Origin: Chitinophaga eiseniae
GTDB lineage: Bacteria > Bacteroidota > Bacteroidia > Chitinophagales > Chitinophagaceae
Assembly: GCF_900167135.1 (NCBI RefSeq)
Contig: NZ_FUWZ01000003.1
Span: 744,001-808,000, forward strand
Direction of reading: 5' to 3'
DNA: 64,000 nt
The notes beneath the pieces are model-generated. The model was not told the origin of the DNA and ran no database searches. It saw only the letters and a list, made by a program, of their open reading frames with translations. Each line of letters begins with the position of its first letter. Position 1 is the first letter of the stretch. Positions 1 to 7,003 of this stretch are shown piece by piece. A program made the translations under genes and the position numbers.

Positions 1-313
1 AGCCGCTGAGTGCATCGTAAGACAATACCACATTGGCTTTCTGGCCTTGTTTGTCGGGCGTGATGATATCGGTGACGATACCGCCGTAGTTTAAAATTTT
101 CACTTCCATGCCGGCGGCATTGCGGAGCGTGTACTGCAGCACTTCCTGGCCATCAGCCTGTCCGTAGTTTTGAGCGGCGGCAGTAGCAGCCACGGCAGCC
201 GTATCGGTGCCGGTTTTGCTGTCTTCTTTAGGTGCGTTCGTGCCGTTGCAGGCGCCTAACAGGGCGGCGCCTGAGATCATCAGGGCCGAGAGCCCCCTGA
301 GGTTCATTTCCAT
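1..313 (-). CDS. Aldose 1-epimerase-like lipoprotein, N-terminal part (runs off window)
   Basis: The gene enters from the left edge and starts with ATG at 313 or, six bases later, at 307. It begins with a lipoprotein signal ending in LLGAC, so the mature protein should be anchored by Cys in the periplasm or outer membrane. After a Thr/Ala/Gly-rich linker come residues typical of the first strands of galactose mutarotase (GMEVKILNYGG, then DIITPD and NVVLSYDAL). Family knowledge: GalM-type enzymes interconvert alpha and beta anomers of aldoses, and Bacteroidetes often export them with sugar-utilisation loci. The catalytic His and Glu lie beyond the window, so activity cannot be judged. Confidence 0.8.
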   Translation of the reverse strand, partial: MEMNLRGLSALMISGAALLGACNGTNAPKEDSKTGTDTAAVAATAAAQNYGQADGQEVLQYTLRNAAGMEVKILNYGGIVTDIITPDKQGQKANVVLSYDALSG

Positions 314-517
314 AACGTATATAAGGTTAAGTGAATAGTATCGTTAAATATCGTGATAATTAGGGAAAAGAAGAAATGGGGAGATGTTAATTTCGTTTCT
401 CTGCCTCTGTGAATCATTTACAAATAAAGTTATATTAACAAGATGCCATCTACAGAAATAGTTATTTGTCGGTATTATTGAGATGTAACCATATTTTTCG
501 CCATTATTTGTTAGCTC

Positions 518-838
518 ATGTCAACAATAACTAAATACCGTATTGAAGTACCTATTGACAAACTCACCAACAGTATTGTCAACACCATCCCGGGAGACAG
601 TTTCGAAACTATTGTCAATCCCGTCAGCAAGGGTGATCTGAAGGCAATTTCAGTAAAAACCAGCTGAAAATTTGATTGGAAAAAGGAATTTCGTTTAAAA
701 GACAGGATTACTTATAAGCTCACTATTATCGATAACCGTGAAATAATTCAAGGGCTCATGAGCTTAAGCAATTGTAACAACCACTATTACATTCACCTTA
801 TTGAAAGTGCCCCATTTAATACCGGAAGTTCTCATTAA
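518..838 (+). pseudogene. Small conserved Bacteroidetes protein, interrupted by an in-frame TGA
   Basis: From ATG 518 a frame runs 49 codons to TGA at 665-667, then continues in the same frame for 56 more sense codons to TAA at 836. Both halves have coding-like composition (start MSTITKYRIEVPIDKL; after the stop KFDWKKEFRLKD; end HLIESAPFNTGSSH). AGC TGA AAA may derive from AGC TGG AAA, a single-base change. From memory, similar Bacteroidetes proteins are longer and carry a HLIESAPFN segment in the middle, so the C-terminus may be missing too. It sits 22 bases before the small gene at 861. Function unknown; the family assignment is recollection. Confidence 0.5.
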
Positions 839-860
839 TAAATATTATAAACAATAGCAT

Positions 861-1031
861 ATGGGATACGTCAAGGAACCGAAGGGAGTTGATTGGGTAG
901 TTGATCCCAAACCACTGACAGATAAAGATCGTCAGATCATCAATGAAGCCATTCGTTATTACAGGACCACTAGCCAAAAATTAAAATCTTCCGGCAAAAG
1001 AAGTGACAACAGCAATAAAAAAACCAGGTAG
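861..1031 (+). CDS. Small 56-aa protein, probable partner of the preceding broken gene
   Basis: ATG 861 to TAG 1031 encodes 56 residues (start MGYVKEPKGVDWVVDPKPLT, then DKDRQIINEAIRYYR, with a Lys/Ser/Arg-rich tail). It has no signal peptide or membrane segment. It follows the interrupted gene by 22 bases in the same direction, which suggests a two-gene unit. I recall similar short proteins beginning MGYVKEP in Chitinophaga-like genomes next to the longer partner, but I know of no assigned function. A toxin-antitoxin arrangement is possible on size and pairing alone and is not shown. Confidence 0.6.
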   Translation: MGYVKEPKGVDWVVDPKPLTDKDRQIINEAIRYYRTTSQKLKSSGKRSDNSNKKTR

Positions 1032-1093
1032 CATTACCGGTCGTCTTCCTCTTTTCCTGAGGGCAAAGCGCTGTTTTTCTCCCCCCGAACCCT

Positions 1094-1101
1094 TAATTTT
1101 G
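1094..1101 (+). promoter_or_regulatory. Bacteroidetes -7 element upstream of pepE
   Basis: TAATTTTG matches the Bacteroidetes -7 consensus TAnnTTTG exactly and lies 20 bases before the pepE start codon, predicting transcription from about 1108. The -33 region is only a T-rich stretch near 1073-1078, so the match is partial. Confidence 0.45.
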
Positions 1102-1121
1102 GCGTTCGAGAAAAATGTAAC

Positions 1122-1829
1122 ATGAAACATATTGTCCTGGCCAGCACGTCTACCCTTTACGGAGAAGGTTACCTGGCTTATCTGACACCAGTGATGAAAA
1201 CACTGTTTGCCGGCATTACTGAAATTATTTTTGTGCCTTTTGCCCGTCCGGGTGGTATTTCCCATGATGAATACACGGCGAAGGCCGCCGCGGCTTTTGC
1301 GCCTTTACAGATAGCGGTGAAAGGGCTTCATACTTTTGCCGATCCGGCAGCGGCTGTCCGTGAGGCACAGGGGTTTTTCACCGGTGGAGGCAACACTTTC
1401 CTGCTGGTAAAGGAACTGCTGGAGCGCGGGCTGATGGACAAGCTGAAAGCAGCCGTGGAAGCTGGCCGCCCGTATATGGGGTGCAGCGCCGGCAGCAATA
1501 TCGGCGGCGTCTCCATGCAAACGACCAATGATATGCCGATCGTATATCCGCCGGGCTTTCAAACGATGGGGCTGGTGCCTTTCAACCTGAACCCGCATTA
1601 CCTCGACCCCATCCCTGACCTGCCACATATGGGCGAAACGCGTGAAACACGCATCAGGGAGTTCCATACGCAGCACAACACGCCTGTGCTGGGCCTGCGG
1701 GAAGGCGGCTGGATACTGGTTAAAGGCGACAATATCACACTGGAGGGCCATCCTGCCGCCCGTGTTTTTGAAGCTGGTAAAACGCCTTATGAAATATCCC
1801 CCGGCAGCAGCCTGAATTTTCTGCAGTAA
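1122..1829 (+). CDS. pepE: Dipeptidase E (alpha-aspartyl dipeptidase), peptidase family S51
   Basis: A 235-residue cytoplasmic enzyme, the normal length for PepE, which hydrolyses dipeptides with N-terminal aspartate. The nucleophile elbow GCSAGSN gives Ser122. Asp137 (TTNDMP) and His159 (NPHYLDP) complete the triad; all three are shifted by two from Ser120, Asp135 and His157 of the Salmonella enzyme. The GGGNTFLL segment is also typical. It has its own predicted promoter and is followed 42 bases later by a TetR regulator in the same direction, so the two may share a transcript, although a weak promoter-like TATCTTTA lies between them. Confidence 0.93.
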   Translation: MKHIVLASTSTLYGEGYLAYLTPVMKTLFAGITEIIFVPFARPGGISHDEYTAKAAAAFAPLQIAVKGLHTFADPAAAVREAQGFFTGGGNTFLLVKELLERGLMDKLKAAVEAGRPYMGCSAGSNIGGVSMQTTNDMPIVYPPGFQTMGLVPFNLNPHYLDPIPDLPHMGETRETRIREFHTQHNTPVLGLREGGWILVKGDNITLEGHPAARVFEAGKTPYEISPGSSLNFLQ

Positions 1830-1871
1830 AACAGTAAAACGAACAATTATTCGCTTTATCTTTACCGTGTT

Positions 1872-2459
1872 ATGCGTGTAAAAGACGAGCAAAAAGCAGC
1901 CCTTATCAGGGAAAAGGCCATCGAAATGATCGTCCGTGAAGGTTTCGATGGCCTCAGTATGCACAAGCTGGCCAAAGCGGTAGACATCTCGGTGTCTACC
2001 ATATATATCTATTTCAAAAACAGGGAAGACCTGTTGAACCAGCTGTATATCGATGTGATGACCGTGTTTGTCCGTGAAACCTTACTGAATTTCGACCCCG
2101 ACATGGACTTCGAGGCCGGTCTGTGGCTGCAATGGAGTAACCGTTACCGTTACATCCGGCAGTATCCGCTACACTATCAGTTTACAGAGCAGTTCCGCAA
2201 TTCGCCGCTGATCCTGCATCCCGCTGTCGGGAAAGATGATTTTAAACAGGCGATGGTAAAGTTCAACGCCAACGCCGTACGCCGTCAGCAGATAGTGGAG
2301 TTGCCCACGGAAGTATACTGGGCGCTGGCCTACGGCCCTTTTTATACGCTTGTCAATTTCCACCTGCATAACAGCTCTATCGCCGGTAAACCGTTCAAAC
2401 TGAGCGAAGCGCTGTTGAAACAAACATTTGAGCGGACCATCATAGCATTGAAAAAATAG
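1872..2459 (+). CDS. TetR/AcrR family transcriptional regulator
   Basis: 195 residues. The N-terminal DNA-binding domain is clear: a first helix with the GFDGLSMHKLAKAVDIS pattern leads to the recognition helix STIYIYFKNREDLL, characteristic of TetR proteins (about residues 10-55). The C-terminal 140 residues are the ligand-binding and dimerisation part, too variable to assign a ligand. The gene ends nine bases before the small gene at 2469, so it probably co-regulates or shares a transcript with that protein. TATCTTTA at about 1857-1864 is one mismatch from the -7 consensus. Confidence 0.9.
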   Translation: MRVKDEQKAALIREKAIEMIVREGFDGLSMHKLAKAVDISVSTIYIYFKNREDLLNQLYIDVMTVFVRETLLNFDPDMDFEAGLWLQWSNRYRYIRQYPLHYQFTEQFRNSPLILHPAVGKDDFKQAMVKFNANAVRRQQIVELPTEVYWALAYGPFYTLVNFHLHNSSIAGKPFKLSEALLKQTFERTIIALKK

Positions 2460-2468
2460 TTTCCCCCC

Positions 2469-2807
2469 ATGACAACGACGTTATACCGCCCTGTGGGCGA
2501 AGCAGAACTGCTGCTGATCGAACAATCCGGCTGGAAACGGTTTCCGCCCAGGCTGCCGGAGCAACCTATCTTCTACCCTGTCATGAATGAAGCCTATGCC
2601 GTTCAGATCACCACCGAATGGAACGTGCCGGCCTATGGCAAAGGATATGTGACCCGGTTTGCCGTTGATACCGACTTTCTGAAAGCTTATCCCGTGCAGA
2701 ATGTAGGCGGCGTTATCCATGATGAATTATGGATACCTGCTGAAGACCTCGAAGCCATGAACAACAATATCGTGGGGCTGATTGAGGTAACGCACCGCTA
2801 CGAGTAG
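2469..2807 (+). CDS. Conserved small protein (type often annotated ADP-ribosylation/crystallin J1)
   Basis: 112 residues with no signal or membrane segment. The pattern YRPVGEAELLLIEQSGW, FPPRLPEQPIFYPVMN, VTRFAVDTDFL and DELWIPAEDLEAMNNNI is, from memory, that of a small Bacteroidetes protein commonly labelled ADP-ribosylation/crystallin J1. That label does not establish an activity, and the protein is far shorter than ADP-ribosylglycohydrolases. It starts nine bases after the TetR gene, so co-transcription is likely. It converges on the HipA C-terminal gene, seven bases away. Confidence 0.6.
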   Translation: MTTTLYRPVGEAELLLIEQSGWKRFPPRLPEQPIFYPVMNEAYAVQITTEWNVPAYGKGYVTRFAVDTDFLKAYPVQNVGGVIHDELWIPAEDLEAMNNNIVGLIEVTHRYE

Positions 2808-2813
2808 AAGCAC

Positions 2814-3704
2814 TTATGAGAGAATTTTCTGCTGCCGTTCCCAGATCCGCAGGTAGTTTTCTTTATCATCGGCCTTCAGGAAAGAGGCGTTGACCCAAGC
2901 TGCTACCCGGTGGTCCAGTACTGTAAACTGATGAAATATACCGTCTCTCGTGGCGGCGGGAATGCCCAGCCGTTCTGCCAGCAGTACAAAATCTGACAGC
3001 CTGATCTTACGTTTGCGGGCATTCAGCGTCAGGCCCAGTTCTTCCGTGTCCGCCGGGTTGATCAGGTGGATATTCAGCAGATCGTAGGCGGGCGCCAGTG
3101 TAATGGTATGTTGCTGGTGCAGTACAGAGAAATTTTTCAGATGCATATCGCTATTGCCGGTCAGGTAGGAGAATAAAACCAGCTCAAAGAACCGTTTCAG
3201 GTCTGTGGCCGGGTCCGTGCAATGTTTGGCCAGCAGCCGGCCGATTTTTTCATAGGACCCGTGATATTTTTTGTCAGCCGGTTGTTCCGCCAGCTGGCAG
3301 CAATCTTCCATATGCAGCTGCTGGTCACCGTTCCGGTCCATCCTGGCGGCCAGGTACACCCAGCTTCCATCCGCCGCTGTCACCAGTGCGTGCCGGCACA
3401 CATCGATACCGAACAAAGTGGCCAGATGCATGGTCAGGTCTTCATTTTCAGGCATTGCCGGAAAATGCGGGTGCTGCGGTTTGAAGATATACTGGTATTG
3501 CAGATCGCCGGACACCAGCGGTAATTTGGGCTGTACGCCGGTTACCGCAATACGCTGTGCGATCACTTCTGCTGCGGCCTGCTCCCATCCTCCTTGTCCG
3601 GGTAAGTTTACAGGTACCTGCGGCTGACCGAAAAACGTTTCGCAGCATTGTGGATGCCAGGCTTCCGTGCCTGCAGGCTGATAACAAAAACAACAGTTGG
3701 CCAT
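2814..3704 (-). CDS. HipA-like Ser/Thr kinase, catalytic part (split HipA)
   Basis: 296 residues holding the kinase core of the HipA fold. The glycine-rich nucleotide loop is VTGVQPK (residues 54-60), the catalytic loop LTGNSDMHLKN gives Asp186 and Asn191, and the metal-binding Asp is Asp208 in APAYDLL. The N-terminus carries clustered Cys/His (C4, C5, C7, H17, C20, C21), a possible zinc knuckle I remember in Bacteroidetes members. The usual N-terminal subdomain is a separate gene just upstream, two bases apart. Family knowledge: HipA and HipT phosphorylate aminoacyl-tRNA synthetases and slow growth. The substrate here is unknown. Confidence 0.88.
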   Translation of the reverse strand: MANCCFCYQPAGTEAWHPQCCETFFGQPQVPVNLPGQGGWEQAAAEVIAQRIAVTGVQPKLPLVSGDLQYQYIFKPQHPHFPAMPENEDLTMHLATLFGIDVCRHALVTAADGSWVYLAARMDRNGDQQLHMEDCCQLAEQPADKKYHGSYEKIGRLLAKHCTDPATDLKRFFELVLFSYLTGNSDMHLKNFSVLHQQHTITLAPAYDLLNIHLINPADTEELGLTLNARKRKIRLSDFVLLAERLGIPAATRDGIFHQFTVLDHRVAAWVNASFLKADDKENYLRIWERQQKILS

Positions 3705-3706
3705 CG

Positions 3707-4036
3707 TCAGGACATAGAGGAATGAGGAATAATGCTGACAGCGCCAATAGCGTCCTGACAGGTATGCAGTAACAGGGCAAAGCGGTCATACGTTTTCAGG
3801 CCCCAGCGTTTGGCCGCTATATCCAGCAGCCATCCTTCCGGGATCAGCCCATCAAAGAAAGGGAACAGTTGCTGGCTGAAATAAGCTCCTTCCGTGAGCG
3901 GCAGGGTGAGGCTGACGGGTAAGGCCTGCGGATGACGGAGATAGGCAGCGTCATAGGTAAAGGTATAGCCGTTGGTGGTAGCTGCGATCACACCTGCCAA
4001 CTGCCGGTTATAATAGACATTTCCTGAGGTATACAT
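3707..4036 (-). CDS. HipA N-terminal subdomain-1 protein (HipS-like)
   Basis: 109 residues matching the small N-terminal lobe of HipA as a free protein: GNVYYNRQLAGVI, then SLTLPLTEGAYFS, then FFDGLIPEGW. In the three-gene HipBST system this piece (HipS) is encoded separately and acts as the antitoxin. Here it is co-directional with the kinase gene, two bases apart, so the two are surely co-translated. No HipB-type helix-turn-helix gene lies upstream: only 61 bases, holding a terminator, separate it from the helicase gene. The antitoxin role is inferred from family knowledge. Confidence 0.85.
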   Translation of the reverse strand: MYTSGNVYYNRQLAGVIAATTNGYTFTYDAAYLRHPQALPVSLTLPLTEGAYFSQQLFPFFDGLIPEGWLLDIAAKRWGLKTYDRFALLLHTCQDAIGAVSIIPHSSMS

Positions 4037-4056
4037 CTATCTTGTTTTTACAGGGA

Positions 4057-4083
4057 TAAAAAAGGCCGGAATCACTTCCGGCC
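4057..4083 (-). terminator. Rho-independent terminator of the helicase gene
   Basis: Perfect 8-bp stem GGCCGGAA / TTCCGGCC (4064-4071 and 4076-4083) with a 4-base loop, followed on the minus strand by a run of six T. It ends the helicase transcript and insulates the downstream HipA pair. Confidence 0.85.
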
Positions 4084-4097
4084 TCTTACTATTGTCT

Positions 4098-5435
4098 TTA
4101 CTTTGCGACTTCTATCTTCACTTTCTTGTTCTTTATCCGCTCGTCTTTAATGAGCTGCAAAGTATGAGAGGCTTTGGATTTCACGATGGCTACAAAAGAG
4201 AAGAAGTCCTTCACCTCTATCAGTCCCACATCTTCTTTCTTCAACATGCCTTTTTTGGTGAGAAAACCGACGATATCGATTTTATTGACCTTGTCTTTTT
4301 TCCCTGCGGAGATGTACAACGTCGTCCATTTGGGCTTCTGCGGCAAAACAGCCGTCTCCGGCAGTTCGATGGTTTCTATCTCTTCGGTGACATAAGACAT
4401 CAGTTTCTCATCCGGGGCCAGGATGACGATGGCGGTGCCGCTGGCTTCCATTCTGGCGGTACGGCCGTTGCGGTGCGTCCAGCTATCTTCCGTATGCGGC
4501 AGATGGAAGTGGATGATATACCGGATATTGGGAATATCCAGTCCGCGGGCGGCCAGGTCGGTGGTTACGAGCACATTGACAGTGCCATTACGGAACTTGC
4601 ACAGAGCGGCGTCACGGTCCCGTTGTTCCATCGCTCCATGGTAGAATTCGTTAAGGATGCCTTTTTCGCTCAGCATAGTGCTGGTGCGCTCCACCGCATC
4701 GCGGTGGTTGCAGAACACGATGGTGGAACGGTTGCCGAGGTGGCAGATCAGGCGGAAAAGAGTATCTACCTTATCATTTTCCGGCGACAGCACCTGTTTG
4801 TAGGCCAGGCGGGCCTGGGGGATGCCGTCTTCCGGCAGGAAGTTCAGCTTCTGCGGCTCGTTCAGCTGAACGAAGTCGGGGATCTCCACCGCTTCGGTAG
4901 CGGAGGTGAGTATCCTTTTGTTGACATTCGGCAGCGACTCGATGATAAAGACCATTTCTTCCTGGAAGCCCAGCTCCAGGCTTTTATCGAACTCGTCGAG
5001 CACCAGCGTCTGGATGGTATCGGTAGTGATATTGCCTCTGCGGATATGATCGCCGATACGGCCGGGAGTGCCTACAATGAGGGCTGGCGGCTGTACCAGG
5101 TTGTTTTCCTCTGTTTCCCGGAGGTGGCCGCCATAAGTGGCGGTGATTTTGTGGCCGGTGCCCATCAGTTTAAACACTTTTTCTATCTGTAATGCCAGCT
5201 CACGGGAGGGCACTACGATCATGGCCTGTGTTTTCTTCAGGTCGGGGTTCAGCCGGTCGAGCACGGGCAACAGGAAAGCGAGGGTTTTACCGGAGCCGGT
5301 GGCAGACAACAGGATAACGTCCTGCGGTTGCTGGTTGGCCGCTACCGATGCCTCCTGCATTTCGTTGAGCGCGTCGATCTTGAGATTGGAAAGAATATTT
5401 CCTAATGAGTATGTTGCTTTTTGCATTTGCGGCAA
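4098..5435 (-). CDS. DEAD-box ATP-dependent RNA helicase, DbpA-like
   Basis: 445 residues with the complete helicase motif set: Walker A SATGSGKT (residues 44-51), SREL, TPGRIGD, motif II as DEFD (147-150) rather than DEAD, SAT (178-180), and HRNGRTAR (321-328). The last 75 residues, starting KWTTLYISAGKKDK, form a basic RNA-recognition-like domain of the type found in DbpA, which targets such helicases to 23S rRNA during large-subunit assembly. The third-position change in DEAD is tolerated in related Bacteroidetes proteins to my knowledge. It stands alone, with its own terminator; a regulatory role in cold growth or ribosome assembly is inference. Confidence 0.92.
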   Translation of the reverse strand: MPQMQKATYSLGNILSNLKIDALNEMQEASVAANQQPQDVILLSATGSGKTLAFLLPVLDRLNPDLKKTQAMIVVPSRELALQIEKVFKLMGTGHKITATYGGHLRETEENNLVQPPALIVGTPGRIGDHIRRGNITTDTIQTLVLDEFDKSLELGFQEEMVFIIESLPNVNKRILTSATEAVEIPDFVQLNEPQKLNFLPEDGIPQARLAYKQVLSPENDKVDTLFRLICHLGNRSTIVFCNHRDAVERTSTMLSEKGILNEFYHGAMEQRDRDAALCKFRNGTVNVLVTTDLAARGLDIPNIRYIIHFHLPHTEDSWTHRNGRTARMEASGTAIVILAPDEKLMSYVTEEIETIELPETAVLPQKPKWTTLYISAGKKDKVNKIDIVGFLTKKGMLKKEDVGLIEVKDFFSFVAIVKSKASHTLQLIKDERIKNKKVKIEVAK

Positions 5436-5467
5436 AAGTACGAAAATAAAAATTGGGGCCCGCTTTA

Positions 5468-5563
5468 CCGGTACTATTCACTGAAAGGGACATCCAATAA
5501 CGGAGGTTTGACGACATCTTAAAATCCCTGGAGCCGGCACTATTCACTGAAAGGGTCGTCCAA
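5468..5563. repeat. 66-bp-period direct repeat duplicating the tail of the DUF6528-type gene
   Basis: The 30-base block at 5534-5563, which contains the last codons of the following gene (DDPFSE and stop), is repeated at 5468-5497 with 27 identities. The second copy lies beyond the stop codon and encodes nothing in the gene's frame. It looks like a local tandem duplication of a gene end. Confidence 0.75.
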
Positions 5564-6451
5564 CACCCAGCGGGCTTTGTAGATTTTAAGCCCCGGCTGC
5601 ATAAATACGCGGTTCCCCCGCGCGTCCAGCACCTCGTCCGTCCACCAGGACACTTTGGGCTTACAGACGATTACCGGATAGCCTGCCGGGCCGGAAGATA
5701 CGCTCTTGATGTTTTTCTGTATCACCGGCGCGGGCGACAATTGCCGGGTATTGACGTCAAAACGGAACACGTGGGTAGTATTGGTCAGCCATAAGCGATG
5801 GGTGCCATATTCCGGGTACAGGTCATGCGCCTCCGTGCCCGGCAATCCCAAAACGGTATCGCGCACCAGGTCAGGGGCGGCCTGGTCGTTATTGTAACGA
5901 TATACGATCATGCTGTCCATGGCCGCCGTCCAGAGCCGCTTAAGCACAGCATCCCATACCACATTATGCCCGAATGCCACCGGTATCTTTTTCGTATAGC
6001 CATTGGCATTATATCCCGTGGTATCTGTCTTAAACAGCATCAGGTAATTGCCCGTGCTGGAAGCGCTGACGATATTGCCATCCGGCAGAATGGCCGCAGA
6101 ATGGGTATTGCCGCCTGCGTAGCCATAGAACACTGTCTTTTTATCGGCGATACGGACCAGCGCCACACCACCGCCCGAAGCAGTCATCAGGATATATTTT
6201 CCTTTATAAACAGCCTTGGCTTCGCTGGGATTATTGAACCATTTCACATGCTCCGGCAACACGCCGCACAGTGCAGGCTTCCACTCCCAGATGATTTTCC
6301 CCGAAGTGACATCTGCAATGGCTATACGATGCTCCGCCTGTTCAGCCAGCACAAGGCAACGCTGACAACTGTTAACAGCCTTATCGGACGCGGCGGCACA
6401 CATCCCCCGTAAAAAAAATAACAGGCATAAAATCCTCAGAAATTTGGTCAT
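5540..6451 (-). CDS. Secreted beta-propeller-like protein, DUF6528 type
   Basis: 303 residues with an N-terminal signal sequence (about residues 1-20, MTKFLRILCLLFFLRG followed by small residues). The body has repeated short beta-strand motifs such as ILPDGNIVSASSTGNYL and TAASGGGVALVRI that suggest a WD/PQQ-like propeller. I assign the DUF6528 label from memory of the pattern CLVLAEQ...I and IIWEWKP. No enzyme residues are recognisable. It is probably exported to the periplasm or cell surface. It is divergent from the lipoprotein gene at 6486. Its 3' end is part of a direct repeat. Confidence 0.65.
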   Translation of the reverse strand: MTKFLRILCLLFFLRGMCAAASDKAVNSCQRCLVLAEQAEHRIAIADVTSGKIIWEWKPALCGVLPEHVKWFNNPSEAKAVYKGKYILMTASGGGVALVRIADKKTVFYGYAGGNTHSAAILPDGNIVSASSTGNYLMLFKTDTTGYNANGYTKKIPVAFGHNVVWDAVLKRLWTAAMDSMIVYRYNNDQAAPDLVRDTVLGLPGTEAHDLYPEYGTHRLWLTNTTHVFRFDVNTRQLSPAPVIQKNIKSVSSGPAGYPVIVCKPKVSWWTDEVLDARGNRVFMQPGLKIYKARWVLDDPFSE

Positions 6452-6485
6452 TTGGTTATTTTTAATTTTTCAAACGTTAAATTTT

Positions 6486-6947
6486 ATGAAAACACTTCCT
6501 CTCTTTTTGTTACTGGCCGCCGTGGTGACCTCCTGCAGCCAATCGGGCAGCCAAGCTAATAAAAATACTGACAGTTTAAAAACAGACGTGACCAGCGGCA
6601 GCAGCGACGGCTGTTTTCTGAAGACCAACGGTAAAGACAGCGTGTTACTGCAGCTGCACATCCAGGACACCAGCATCAGCGGCGATCTTAGCTACCGTTA
6701 TTTTGAAAAAGACAAAAATACCGGTACCATCAGCGGCAGCATCCGCAATAATATTATCCATGCGCAGTATGCTTTTATGAGCGAAGGCATACAAAGCACG
6801 CGCCCGGTAGTATTCAAACTGCAGGATGACAAAGCCTATGAAGCCGTGCCTGACAGCATCAACCCGGAAGGCATCCCTGTTTTCACCGATAATGACGCCG
6901 CACTCAAATTTGATGTGGAGCCGCTTTCAAAAATTTCCTGCAAGTAA
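6486..6947 (+). CDS. Small lipoprotein of unknown function
   Basis: I prefer the start at 6486 (MKTLPLFLLLAAVVTSC) over 6444 because it puts a clean lipoprotein signal and lipobox (VVTSC) at the N-terminus and avoids overlap with the divergent gene's start. The protein is then 153 residues. After an Asn/Ser-rich linker it has a compact beta-rich domain (GCFLKTNGKDSVLLQLHIQD, then GDLSYRYFEKDKNTG and ISGSIRN), a layout common in Bacteroidetes small lipoproteins. No function is recognised. Confidence 0.75.
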   Translation: MKTLPLFLLLAAVVTSCSQSGSQANKNTDSLKTDVTSGSSDGCFLKTNGKDSVLLQLHIQDTSISGDLSYRYFEKDKNTGTISGSIRNNIIHAQYAFMSEGIQSTRPVVFKLQDDKAYEAVPDSINPEGIPVFTDNDAALKFDVEPLSKISCK

Positions 6948-6968
6948 TAGGGGTAGAAGATAAGTAAG

Positions 6969-7003
6969 GTGTCGATATCGAAACTGAATATTTTTTTCGA
7001 TAT
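6969..7003 (+). promoter_or_regulatory. Inverted repeat covering the start codon of the outer-membrane protein gene
   Basis: ATATCGAAA (6975-6983) and TTTCGATAT (6995-7003) form a perfect 9-bp dyad with an 11-base AT-rich spacer; flanking GTGT and ACAC extend it imperfectly. The right arm overlaps the proposed ATG at 7002. It could be an operator or a hairpin that hides the ribosome binding site. Confidence 0.5.

Noticed and set aside
4092..5192. A 366-codon open frame on the plus strand
   Set aside because: It is the antisense of the DEAD-box helicase gene, which has all family motifs; the antisense protein shows no recognisable domain.
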